Shown here in pieces: positions 1 through 15,857 of a DNA stretch of 64,000 bases. The DNA is from Linyphia triangularis (taxonomy: Eukaryota > Arthropoda > Arachnida > Araneae > Linyphiidae): the NCBI GenBank assembly GCA_963978545.1, contig OZ021729.1, positions 10,351,001-10,415,000 on the forward strand, given 5' to 3'. The translations under genes and the position numbers were made by a program. A model generated the notes under the pieces. That model was not told the DNA's origin. It saw nothing but the letters and a program-made list of their open reading frames with translations, and did no database searches. Position 1 is the stretch's first letter. The number at the start of each line of letters is the position of its first letter.

Positions 1-405
1 CTTTCAGTAAAAACTGTCTGGTGTTAAAAGTTTTAGCCTTAAGGTGCAATGTCTTAGATTGCAGTATTGAGTTTCCTAGTAACGTAACAAATAATTAAAT
101 TCGCCTTTTTTGCTGTAATTACGTTACCAAGATCTAGGCAAGTCTATAATGGTGAAATATTGATTTCTAACTCATGTCTATTGATATTTATAGCGTGTTT
201 TATACAACAGCTGCTTTAGAAAAACGATTAAAAAATATGATCATCACATCTACACGTAAGCCAGATCACTCCTCTAACCCGAATTTTATCAAACATGTGT
301 GGGAAGCTTCCGTGAGAAGCTTTGTGGAGAAATTCTTTGCATTGGGAATTTCCCATCGCTTCAAAACAGTTCTAAAGGTGGGACGAGCAATTTATCCACT
401 ATATG
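1..405. mobile_element. Decayed Tc1-like element, left part
   Basis: This stretch aligns with the interior of the Tc1-like element at 57602-59728 (compare about 58780-59040). It continues at 3887 after the hAT insertion. It encodes no intact transposase, and its left end lies outside the window. Confidence 0.55.
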
Positions 406-3400
406 CAGGGACAACGCGAAAGGGGAGCGTAGGGGGCGTCTCGCCCCCCAAAAGTTTTTAAAAGTAGGACAGTCGGCAAATTTTCTAAATTTTTTCTCTA
501 GATTTTTCTTTTTCTAAGGTCGATTCACAATAAAATTGAATTGAATGAGAAAAAAAAAAAAAAAAAAAAAAAAGTCGAACGAAAAGTATTAAAAATATCT
601 GAATGCAGCGTGACCCGAGTTTGACGTATCGGCATTTTTACACTAGAAGTCTATTATTGGGCTGTCGGTATCTTTTTTGCCGACTACAATGCAATGATGG
701 ACTGAGATCGCAAATATTACCATATAAATGTCTTCATTATCCCACCCCGTTAAAGTTTTTAGAAAGTCTGGTAGTCGTCAAATTTCTGAAATTTCATCTC
801 TTCTTTCAAAAATTCCTACTGACGAATGTTTCGAAACATATTGGATGGAAAAAGTACAAATAATTAAAATCATCATTAGTATTATAAAATTGTGATCACA
901 TTGCTGCCTCAGTTGACGGTCGGCAATTCTGAATTGGAGTAAGTATATCCTTTTTGACAGGAACATTAAAATAATCTAATCATTGATATCTTCACTGACA
1001 TTAGATAACTTTGATGTGTTACAGTAGATGATATACTTGTATTTGTGGTACGTCAGATAAAGCCTCAAAAACCATGACATGCACATTAAACGTCATTTAC
1101 ATAAAGTATGTAATGTACATCATATGTTTTAAAGATTTTATACAAAATTTCAAAACGCCAAAATTTTAGTGTACGAAAATTGACCCGCATTTTAAAAAGT
1201 TATTGCAATTAATGTCAAGTAGAACTCCATAAATGATGTTATATACAGGATGGTCATAAATAAACTTTGCCGATATATGGACCTCTAATGGCAGTCTCGT
1301 TCAACAGATCGAGATGAGATTTCAGGTATAGTTATTCAGAGGTATGAGGTCGGAATTCTTGGAATTTCGGCAAAATGGCTCTCACAATTACCCGGTTATA
1401 GTTACGAATGGCAACGCATACTTTTTCCTATCGAAAAATGATCACCGCATGCGAAAACTCTAAAGAGCGTTGGAATGGTACGTGTATCACAAAAAACGGA
1501 CGCATAAAATACAGATCTGCGAACTGCCAACAAAAACACGATCGGAGCAATGGAGGCTGTTCACCAAATATTCAGCTTAGAAAACCAATTAAATTGCCTG
1601 TGATGGCACTCATGTGAACTTTGGCCTCTGTCAAAGGCAAATTTCCATCGTGCGCCTCGATCGCGTTTTTGTTGGCCGTTCGCAGAGCTTTTTTTCGTGC
1701 GTGCATAATGCGTCCGTTTTTTTTCGTGATTCACCTATCGTTCAAACACTCTTTAGGGTTTCCTCATGCGCTGAGCATTTTGAGACAGGAAAAAGTAGGC
1801 GTTGTCATTTGAAAATTTCGTGCATATAACTATAACCGTGAGCGCCATCTGTTGAAATGCACAGAATCTCGAGCTCATACCTCTGAATAACTATACCTGA
1901 AATCTCATCTCGATCTGTTAAACGGAACGGAAGCTAGAGGCCCATATATCGGCCAAGTTTCTTTATGACCACCTTGTACTTCATATATTGAAATCTCAAA
2001 TTAGGATCATAACCATTACATGTGGGTAAAGGAAATAGGGGTGGGTTTTTGGAAATTTCATGTTGACAGTGACGTTGCTCTTGCTTTAAAGATCAAATGT
2101 GCAACTTGTTCTTCCTCAAGATCGGACTAACACTGTAGATTTCAATACCTCCCCCCCCCCCCTCCCCCTACACACACCTTTCCCAAAAAACCCCACACGT
2201 ACTATTCCTTATATAGTTTGGTATGTTGTGCTAAAAACTATGGCATGCTTTTTTATAGAATATTTTGTCACTAAATTCGAAGTTCAATTAGTTGCTAATA
2301 ATTTACCTTTTTGCATATAAATATTATAGTTTGATGCTAATATATAGTTTGATAGTCAATGCTAAAGTAATCCATTTCATTTTTAATCCTGCTTAGGAAA
2401 AAAAACCTAGCATTTTCAAGTATACTTTTCTTCTTGAACAAATGATTATTGTTCAAAAAACGAGTAATATTTGCAGAAATTATTGCTGATAAACCATACC
2501 ACATCAGTGAAAAAAGAAAGAAAAAAAAAAAAAATCATTCAATTAAATCCAGCAATTTTGGTAAAAATATATACTCGAAGTAACTATACTTTTAAGAAGT
2601 AGGTTTCTGGATTGAATTGTTAAAAAAAAAAAAATTAAGTTTTACTATAACACACTTTTCCAGAAAAATCAAAATCTTTTCTTTTTTACTTAGGAAAATG
2701 TGTTAAAAAGTATTTAAAAATTAAATAATTAACAAATCGTTTTTAATAATTATTGTCTTTTGCAATGCAATTATAGTGTCCATGAACGCCTACATGATTA
2801 TTTTCAGGGAGATGTAAGGCGACAAAAGTTTTTGTTTAATCCTTGATTTCTCGAGAATGGGAATTGGATTTCCTAATTGGATGTTAGTTAATAATTGTTC
2901 ATTAATGTTCTGTTCAAATTGATGAATTAATATCCATATATATTTCTTTCTTGTAAATTTTCCCACTTTTTTTCCCACTTTACTTTATTTTTCGAAACCC
3001 AGAGGGGAAGGAGTGCAAGTGCATGTTTCTTATGTCCCTGACATTGTATCTATTATAAAAATTGCAGTGCTTCGCGTAGGGAATTTTCTGTAGTAGCAAT
3101 AGTCCGCCAGAATTTTAAAAAGAAGAATTTTTCCAGAATTTGTTTTTTGATCAACCTTTATACAATTCCTTATACAAAAGTCACCTATTTGATCAATAAT
3201 TTTCATCTATTTAATTCTATGTTAAAGTGCTATTTTCCAACCACTTTTACACGTTTTTTTTTTTTTTTTTTTAAACTGCAATTTGAAAATTTAAAAAAGA
3301 GTTGTATCGTAATGCAGCACTTGTACTTCTCAGTTTACTGAATTGGTTTAAGATTGTGAGGGAAAATTCTATCTATCTGCAAGGTAAAAATGTCTTCCCC

Positions 3401-3878
3401 CCTGCTCGCAAATAAAAACGCTTCAAAAAATAATCTCCTTTGTTTGGAGAGGAAGGGTTAATTTACTAAAAAGAAATGAAAAATTAAATGAATTTGAAGA
3501 AACTTTAACTATAATGTGAGGGGAATTTCCTTAAATTTGACATTAATTACGTATTAATACAATGCCATAAAATATTAAAAATCGTTTAGACGGTAATTTA
3601 AAAGTAATTAAAACTAATTGCACATTAAATAAAATAATTCACAATTAAAAAAAAATGCATTAACAATTATTTTTACATTAATTAATAATTAATTATGTAT
3701 TAATTATTCATACATTAATTAAAAATTATTTATACGTTAATTTTACATTAATAAAAATTAGTTAACAATTTATTAGCACCTTAATTTATATTTTCTACAT
3801 TTACACCGGACATGCCTTGATTTCAGTCGGCAAAAGGATGTCTACGCCCCCCAAACAAAATTCTTAGCGACGGCCCTG
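406..3878. mobile_element. hAT-type DNA transposon, non-coding copy
   Basis: An 8-bp target duplication, ACTATATG, lies at 398-405 and 3879-3886. The ends are imperfect inverted repeats: CAGGGACAACGC on the left and CAGGGCCGTCGC as the complement of the right. Eight-base duplications and CAGGG ends are the hAT signature. The 3.5-kb body has no recognisable transposase. Apart from the nested foldback at 1246-1976 it holds only AT-rich sequence, homopolymers and short meaningless frames. Confidence 0.7.
1246..1976. mobile_element. 731-bp foldback DNA element with TA duplication
   Basis: The element runs from CAGGATGGTCATAAA to TTTATGACCACCTTG, flanked by TA. The two halves are inverted copies of each other over almost the entire length (arms near 340 bases). 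For example, the block around 1316-1350 reappears inverted at 1880-1915, and 1408-1516 reappears inverted at about 1700-1810. Probably a Tc1/mariner-mobilised non-autonomous hairpin. Open frames in it are by-products. Confidence 0.7.
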
Positions 3879-4236
3879 ACTATATGCCTCATAAAAATCC
3901 TCGTGTTAAGTATGAGAATGCAGTGCAAAGTAAACATTGATGACAGGAGAGATCATGTCTTGTACTAAAAGTCAATTCTTTGAGTCGTGTGATATTTAAT
4001 ATGGATGCATCTGTAATGGAGTAGACTAATGGTACTCCATTCTTTTACATATGCCCCCCCCCCCCCCCCTAGTACTCTTTTTAATACGCTTTTATTAGCT
4101 TCAGATGTATGTATGTAACGGAATCTTTGAACATGATTTTGACCCCCTTTAAAACGTCGGATTAACTCGAAATTTGGCATACTTATTAAGGACCGATGAC
4201 AATTCAATAATTCAATAAGTTTGTCGCTTTATCACA

Positions 4237-4345
4237 AGGATTAACTCGTGTTGCCCTTGCGCCGTTAAATTCCTACCAACCAACCTTCTCCGGAATCGAA
4301 CCCTGGTGTGCCGTTTGAAAGATTTGTCGTTTGAACGACAGTTAT
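4237..4345 (-). mobile_element. tRNA-derived SINE fragment
   Basis: The minus strand contains GGGTTCGATTCC, a pol III B box, followed by GGTTGGTTGG and AACGGCGCAAGGGCAACACG. That tail resembles another fragment at 61313-61410. No convincing A box, so it is truncated. Confidence 0.35.
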
Positions 4346-4628
4346 ACAAAGCGTGTTTTTTTTTAGTCCCATTATCCTTACCTGGATCTTCAGGATTAGT
4401 GATTTTTCATATTCAGAGACACGGTAGTGTTTTGTGCCAAGTAATACGGCGTGTACTAAGGCATACACATGGCTTACATTTGTGACAAGCATGTGACTAT
4501 TGGCAGAAACAACTGGAGAGTTTTGTACACTAACTAAAAAAAAAATATAGTTCACAGAAAAAATAATTAATAGTTTAAAAACTAAAAAAACACGCTTTAA
4601 TAGAAAACCAAACTAAAAAGTAGAAAAT

Positions 4629-4943
4629 AATTAATAGTTTAAAAAACTAAAAAAACACGCTTTAATAGAAAAGTGAACTAAAAAGTAGAAAATAATTTTA
4701 AATAAGTTTGAAATAAGAATAGAGTGATTAACAAGAAATATTTATTTTATCGTAAAAAAGCGTGGGGTGCTTGATGTCAATTGTTGAAAATATCTTAAAA
4801 AGCACCCCACGCTTTTTTACGATAAAATAAATATTTCTTGTTAATCACTCTATTCTTATTTCAAACTTATTTAAAATTATTTTCTACTTTTTAGTTCACT
4901 TTTCTATTAAAGCGTGTTTTTTTAGTTTTTTAAACTATTAATT
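4629..4943. repeat. Perfect 144-bp inverted repeat (foldback MITE)
   Basis: Arms 4629-4772 and 4800-4943 appear exactly complementary, around a 27-base loop. The first ~65 bases of the left arm are also duplicated in tandem just upstream (about 4562-4628), with a few differences. No gene is encoded. Confidence 0.8.
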
Positions 4944-5089
4944 ATTATTTCATCTTGCTACTGTGTTGTTTTACTTATCGTTATGCTACATGAAAATATC
5001 TCTTTGATGGGAATTTCATGTGTCTATGCTGTTCCACAAAGAAGTTATTAATGAAAAACCATCTCGTTCTTAATTTTTATCAACCAGTC

Positions 5090-5430
5090 TACATGCCTGG
5101 TCTGGAACCTGGAAATCAGGGAAATGTCAGTGAATTTTTTTAAAATTTCGCAAAAGTCAGGGAATTTTTCTATTGATTTGAAGGTACGTTTCCCCGTTCG
5201 TCCGTATTTTGGCTCCATTTTCTCCGATAATTGTGGTAATCGATAGAAGTTTCATGTTACGGTATAATTTAAATTTTTCTTTGCTGCCAAAACTGTTTTT
5301 AAAAAATGGGTTTATTATCTCTTAGGCATAAGTGTTCTATTTGATCTACACATCTGGGGGGAGTGCCCAAAAATCAGGGAATTTTTTAGAAATCTGTCAG
5401 GGAACTTTTTTTTCTGAATTTTGTGGCCAC
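5090..5430. repeat. Unclassified repeat rich in CAGGGAA motifs
   Basis: Both ends contain the motif AAATCAGGGAAxTTT followed by (T/C)GTCAG(T/G)GAA. This suggests a small non-autonomous element. Target duplication not found; no coding sequence seen. Confidence 0.25.
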
Positions 5431-5447
5431 CTTGTAATAGCTTGTCC

Positions 5448-5930
5448 ATCGTTACAAACGGATTCTAAATAGTTAAGGGAAGTTGCTAATATAGATAACT
5501 ATGGTGATTGTCTTTCCTTTTTCTTTTTCAGATCAATAAACATCCATGCATCATTCCGAAGTTTCAGTTAGAGATCTCTAAGTGTTCCTAGAAGAGACAC
5601 ATTACCCCAGAAAAATCTTTAAAAAAAAAAAAAAATCTAATTCAGCAAAAACAGCTAAAAACACACGTTTGATACAGATTGTCTTTCATTATATTTTATT
5701 TATTTCCATTTTAAGGCAAACTACATGACTTTACATTTAAATACTTCTTCCCAGATATGCTACGTAATAGATTCTAACTCGTTTGGAAGTTGTTAATATA
5801 GATCTCTATAGTGATTGTCTGGCCTTTTTCAGCTTCAAACCAATAACCAAACATGCATCATGCACAAATTTCAGGTTGAGATCACTGAGTGTACCTAGAA
5901 CGCATACTTTACCTCAGAAAAATCTTTTAA
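5448..5930. repeat. Duplicated 3' flank of gene A
   Basis: Two similar blocks, about 5448-5640 and 5760-5930, share segments such as GAAGTT(G)(C/T)TAATATAGAT and TGATTGTCT. The first continues into a copy of the gene A 3' UTR (5640-5755) with no coding exon. The second continues, after the Helitron, into the true 3' UTR. Related flank sequence occurs at 30530-30640 and 61790-61860. Confidence 0.55.
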
Positions 5931-5931
5931 A

Positions 5932-6616
5932 CTAGGGGTGTGGAACATCGCACAACTTTCAATTACTGGCCAATATGGCGATATTAGTTTTTGAGATAAT
6001 TCTTATCGGATCCTTTTAGTAAAAAAAACAAAAAAAAAAAACCACCCTTGGCCGAAATAGTGCTTTTGGCTATATACTTTCGATAATTCTTATATTATCG
6101 TGTCTTGTAAGTAAAGCCGAGGAGAGGAGAAAAAACGATTGTTGATGAGCTATGTTCAAGCAAAGAGAACTATGTGTTGAAGGCATTCGTTTTTCAACTT
6201 TTTACGCCGTTAAAGCATTTTTATGGAAATTTCGGAAGTGGGGATGTTTAGAACACCTAATGTGGCATTACAACAGCGATTTTGATCAAAATCGTTAGAG
6301 CCGTTTTTTAGCAATCATTGAAAGACATGATTTTTTCAATGGCAGCTACCTTATGCGCATGCGCGATTTTGACGAAAACCTTAATGGTAGGTCCCATGGC
6401 CACCAGCAATCCGCATACCAAATTTGAACATCGTAGGCCAATTTCTTTCGGGAGTTATGCTGACCACAGACACACATATATTTTTTCTAGATCACTTTTT
6501 TGAAATCAGGGTGTTCCAAAATGTGGAGATATGCAAAAAAAATTCAATTTTTTTTTCGACCGAATGCCATACTTTCATTACCCTATGTATAATACATATG
6601 GGTCGTTGAAAGTAAA
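5932..6616 (-). mobile_element. Helitron 3' fragment
   Basis: On the minus strand it ends ...GTGCGATGTTCCACACCCCTAG followed by T: a short GC hairpin and CTAG, the Helitron 3' end. The sequence aligns with the 3' two thirds of the full copy at 46214-47307. It interrupts the duplicated gene A 3' flank, whose uninterrupted version is at about 5605-5640. Confidence 0.65.
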
Positions 6617-6669
6617 ACATCTAATTCAGCATAATACAGTTAAAGACACATATTTGATACAAATTCTCT

Positions 6670-6675
6670 TTTATT
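6670..6675 (-). other. Gene A polyadenylation signal
   Basis: AATAAA on the minus strand, about 75 bases after the stop codon. The same signal sits in an aligned position 3' of genes B and C. Confidence 0.6.
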
Positions 6676-6746
6676 ATATTTTACTTATTTCTATTTAAGG
6701 TAAACTACATAACTTTTAAAGCACACGTTGAGACAAATGGATTTTC

Positions 6747-12698
<5,952 letters not shown>

Positions 12699-12732
12699 TG
12701 TAACTCGATTAAATTTCAGAGTAACCTATGAA

Positions 12733-12764
12733 TGACTTCCTAAAAAGTGATATCCTTTATATAG
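12733..12764 (-). promoter_or_regulatory. Gene A core promoter (TATA box and probable initiator)
   Basis: On the minus strand CTATATAAAGG lies at 12764-12754. About 30 bases downstream is AGTCATTC, an initiator-like site, giving a start near 12733 and a leader of about 35 bases before the ATG at 12698. The whole stretch from TATA to ATG is nearly identical in genes A, B and C. Confidence 0.75.
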
Positions 12765-13303
12765 GATACATGTCAGGTAGATGTAGTAAGCACATGACAA
12801 TAGAGGAGGAGTTGTTGTCGTCCTTGAATAATACGTCTGACCGTGCTTCAATGTTTGAATAAAAGCTAGGCAAATTTTAGAGTAAACAAACACCCCTGAA
12901 TTGCATCTTTCCTATTATGTTGTTCAGTGGCTTTGGTAGGAAGAGGATAGATAGATCACCGTGTTTTCAGGAAAAATAATTTTGAATGTATTGTAGACTG
13001 CCACACGCTATTTTGTTTATGTGAAGCATGTTACCGAAATGTTCAATGTCTGCCTAAGACTGTGCAATTTCGTTTCGCAGAATATTCATCATACACGCAT
13101 AGTCCTTTCAATTTGTGTTTGCCTATTGTTCAAATAATATAACCCATAAAAATAAAGTTTTTAATACAAATCCTTTATGTTCTTCGTCTTCTTATCCAGC
13201 GCTACAGCCCAGGGTGAGCCTTGCCTTTCTCTGCAATTGATTTACAAATCGCTCTCTCACCGGATTTCTTTGTCCAATTTTTTTATCTTAAATATATTTA
13301 GAT

Positions 13304-14194
13304 CAGCGTTCGCCACTAAATTTTTAAAGCGGGCCGTATTACTTATGTTGGAGCTGTTCGCGGGCCGGATGCAGCAAAATATGTATCTTTAATTATTATC
13401 GATTTTATTGTATATAGCATTTCTGGTTGGTTGTATTCAGATTATCTGGCGCCGTCAGCAACACGAGGGCTATAATGCGCCGAAACATTCGTCGTTAGAC
13501 AAGCCAACATACATTTACAAACACCCATGCCTTACATGGGACTCGAACCCGCAACCTCGCGGTCTAGAAGCTAGCACGCTAACCACTATACCGTTTGGTC
13601 GGCATATAGCATTTCTGAAAACTGGAAAAATATTAATTATTTTTTATCCTAATTAAATTAAAATTTGATTCTTTTTTTTTTCAAATAATATCAATAAAAA
13701 AAAAAAGATGGTTTTCATCATTAGTAAATCAAAGACTAAAAAAGAAGTGGATCGTTTGTTTCAACTTGAGAATGCGACTTGACCTAACTTTTAATAAAAG
13801 TAATTAAACTGTAGTTCCAAATTACACTGTTTTAGTCGATATCAATTGTGAGACGATGGAGGTCGAAATAGTTCAGTTTATTTTATGTATTATTATTTGT
13901 TGCAGTCAATTTTAATAAATTGTCGAAATGGGATTTTGTCAAGTTATTCCAGTAGTATTTATTCTTGACGAAAACCACCTTGCTGAAAGCTTCATATAAT
14001 TTCTTCGGGCACGTAGTGGAGAACTCTGTTCTACTTAGTTAACATATATATTATCGGATAAATTACAATTATGTAAAAAAGTCTATTCCGAGAAATTTGA
14101 TTTTTTTTTTTTAATCTTCTGTGGTGCCGGCGGGCCGCAGAAAAATCTGTGGCGGGCCAAATCCGGCCCGCGGGTCGCGTAGTGGCTAACCCTG
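13304..14194. mobile_element. hAT-type element, non-autonomous
   Basis: The 8-bp target duplication ATTTAGAT lies at 13296-13303 and 14195-14202. Ends are CAGCGTTCGCCACTA and TAGTGGCTAACCCTG, an imperfect inverted pair. GC-rich GCGGGCC motifs near both ends are typical of one hAT family. A SINE is nested at 13426-13603. A related copy lies at 29003-29717. Confidence 0.8.
13426..13603 (-). mobile_element. tRNA-derived SINE (family S1), full length
   Basis: Same family as 11625-11801. Target duplication ATATAGCATTTCTG at 13412-13425 and 13604-13617. Minus-strand A box TAGTGGTTAGCGTGC and B box GGGTTCGAGTCCC. It sits inside the hAT, which sits inside the LINE. Confidence 0.85.
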
Positions 14195-14426
14195 ATTTAG
14201 ATCTTCTTCGACTTGGTCAGATCATCTCAATTTTGGTTGACCTGTTTTTCTTGCTCTATAAAGAGAAAATGACAGGTGGAGAATATGATATAATCATGAA
14301 ATTGAAAGACTAATTAAAGGAAAGAACATTATAAAATTTATTAAGGCAAAATGAGTACAGTGGATTGGGCACATTGAGCGAATGAGAGACACAGATACGC
14401 TTAAAAGAATTTTGAAAGGTAAACAG

Positions 14427-14840
14427 TTTAAATGGGGATTTATTCAATACCTCTTCTAAAATTTCATAAGAATCCTCTTTTTCAGTCTTATCCTTTTCTT
14501 CAGTTGGTGTATATGCTGAAATAATGGTAATATTTCTAAACCTCCCTTTCAATCGTATCTTACATTCTCTTTCATTGATTGCATTGTATTGAAGCAGACT
14601 TTTCCTCAGTTTTTTTGAGATCATAAAACCTGTTCTAAACTGTCCACATTTCCCTTCTGATCCACTGTATATCAATGCGAAATCAGGTTTATCTATTTTA
14701 CCTTCGCCATCCCATCTAATTTCCTGTAATGCAATAAATTCTATGTTATACTTCATCATTTCATCAGCAATTTCTCGCATTCGTCCAGGTTTTTTCATAG
14801 TTCTAACATTCCATGAAGCCAAGAACCAATCTCGTTTCAA
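14427..14840 (-). pseudogene. LINE endonuclease domain (EEP/APE type), fragment
   Basis: The minus-strand frame from the ATG at 14840 contains SWNVRTM near residue 9, ALQEIRWDG (catalytic Glu motif) near residue 38, a YSG...G(Q)FRTGFMIS segment and IISAYTPTEEKD. These are endonuclease-exonuclease-phosphatase motifs as seen in RTE-clade retrotransposons, often mislabelled craniofacial development protein 2-like. Only the N-terminal ~135 residues are present; the frame then runs into unrelated inverted LINE sequence. The C-terminal catalytic histidine region and the reverse transcriptase are missing. It would have nicked target DNA for LINE insertion; this copy is dead. Confidence 0.75.
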
Positions 14841-15037
14841 TTTTTCCTTTCCAGTTCGATTTCCAGTGAAAGCAGTCCTTGAATTTCTCTTCTTTGATTT
14901 CGTAAAATTGTGTTTTTACAGATTGGGTTGTTTGCCCTAAGTCTCACCCCCAACTTGGAAGTCTAGTGTGTCATTCTTAATCTGGTGCCTCACCTCCAAC
15001 CTGTCCAGTTTGGGTAAAACAAATCCTACATATGCAT

Positions 15038-15324
15038 TGTTGCAGACCAGCCCGGATGTGAGTCACTATGTTGAGAGGCCCCTTTTGGGTTGGAATACAA
15101 AACACCCCCGCTTTCCTTAATACAGAGAGAGAGAGAGAGAGAGAGGATTAGCATTAGGCCGCCACACCGAGTGGTTGGAGAAAAGCAGCTCCCTCAACAG
15201 AATATTTCTAAAGGGAAATAAATATCTTTAAGTTTCAAAAAAAGGTCGTCAACTGTCTGGAGTTTCAAGAATTCTAAATAGCTCTTTTACTCTGGTAGAG
15301 TAATTTGAGCAAGTAATTTCAACA
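15038..15324 (+). repeat. BEL 5' LTR
   Basis: 287 bases, from TGTTGCAGACC to ATTTCAACA. Contains a (GA)n run expanded relative to the 3' LTR and an AATAAA at about 15220. Otherwise it differs from the 3' LTR by a modest number of substitutions and small indels. Confidence 0.92.
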
Positions 15325-15329
15325 TTACT

Positions 15330-15352
15330 TGGTCGCCCGAACAGGAACTTGA
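15330..15352 (+). other. BEL primer-binding site, tRNA-Lys-like
   Basis: Five bases after the 5' LTR comes TGGTCGCCCGAACAGGAACT. It resembles the complement of the 3' end of tRNA-Lys (TGGCGCCCGAACAGGGACT) but has an extra T after TGG and one G-to-A change. Confidence 0.6.
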
Positions 15353-15367
15353 GACTTTTGGCGAAAA

Positions 15368-15857
15368 ATGGAATCGTTGAAGCAGAGACGAACTCCTGTT
15401 CGAGCTTCCTTTACAAGGACTCTAAATACAGTGAATGAACTGATAGAAAATGAGGCTTCAGCGGAAGACTTAGAAATTGCTGTACTCCAAATAGAAGCAA
15501 AATCAAGCAAACTCTTTGCCTTGGACGCAGCTCTATTGGAGGCTATGCAGGGTCAAAATTGCACCCAAGAAAAATACGAGAAGGAGTATGAGGCCAACGA
15601 AGTGTACGAGGAAAAATTAATCGTATGCCGAGTTCGTGCCAAAAAACACATGGGAAAACAACAACGGACGCCTACGCAGTGGCCGAGCAACCCCGATATG
15701 AAGACCACCCCTTCCCCATCAGCCGAATAGAGCCGGACAGACAAGCGGGCCCCAGGCATCGGCTACCGGAGATTGAGCTTCGCAAGTTCAACGGCCTCAT
15801 CCAAGATTTCCTGCCCTGGCGAAACCAATTCCGAAAAATTGACGAGGACACAACAAT
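15368..15857 (+). pseudogene. BEL gag, N-terminal part, frameshifted
   Basis: The frame opens at ATG 15368 with MESLKQRRTPVRASFTRTLN, typical of Pao-family gag N-termini, followed by a helical Glu-rich stretch. It runs to a stop at 15728. From about 15640 the homologous sequence is in another frame, with LPEIELRKFNG and FLPWRNQFRKID, the start of the conserved BEL gag region (DUF1759-like). The frame is cut at 15857 by a DNA transposon. Gag would form the particle core. Confidence 0.8.

Larger units (their letters stand above)
3887..5045. mobile_element. Decayed Tc1-like element, right part
   Basis: 3887-4055 aligns with about 59060-59235, and 4970-5045 aligns with about 59595-59675 of the Tc1-like element near gene D. 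Between these lie a SINE fragment and the perfect inverted repeat at 4629-4943. No coding capacity remains. Confidence 0.5.
13175..15021 (-). mobile_element. RTE-type LINE, internally deleted and partly inverted
   Basis: On the minus strand the 5' region (15021-14841) leads into an endonuclease domain (14840-14427). A short segment at about 14275-14425 is in the opposite orientation: on the plus strand it reads VQWIGHIERMRDTDTLKRIL, the end of a reverse-transcriptase ORF. The minus-strand 3' UTR follows, 14270-13175, ending GAAGACGAAGAA; it is interrupted by a hAT at 13304-14194. Probable target duplication: ACAAATCCT at both sides (about 13163 and 15020). Confidence 0.6.

Noticed and set aside
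174..461. 95-residue open frame at the window start
   Set aside because: It crosses the junction between a decayed Tc1-like element and a hAT element, so it cannot be an inherited gene.
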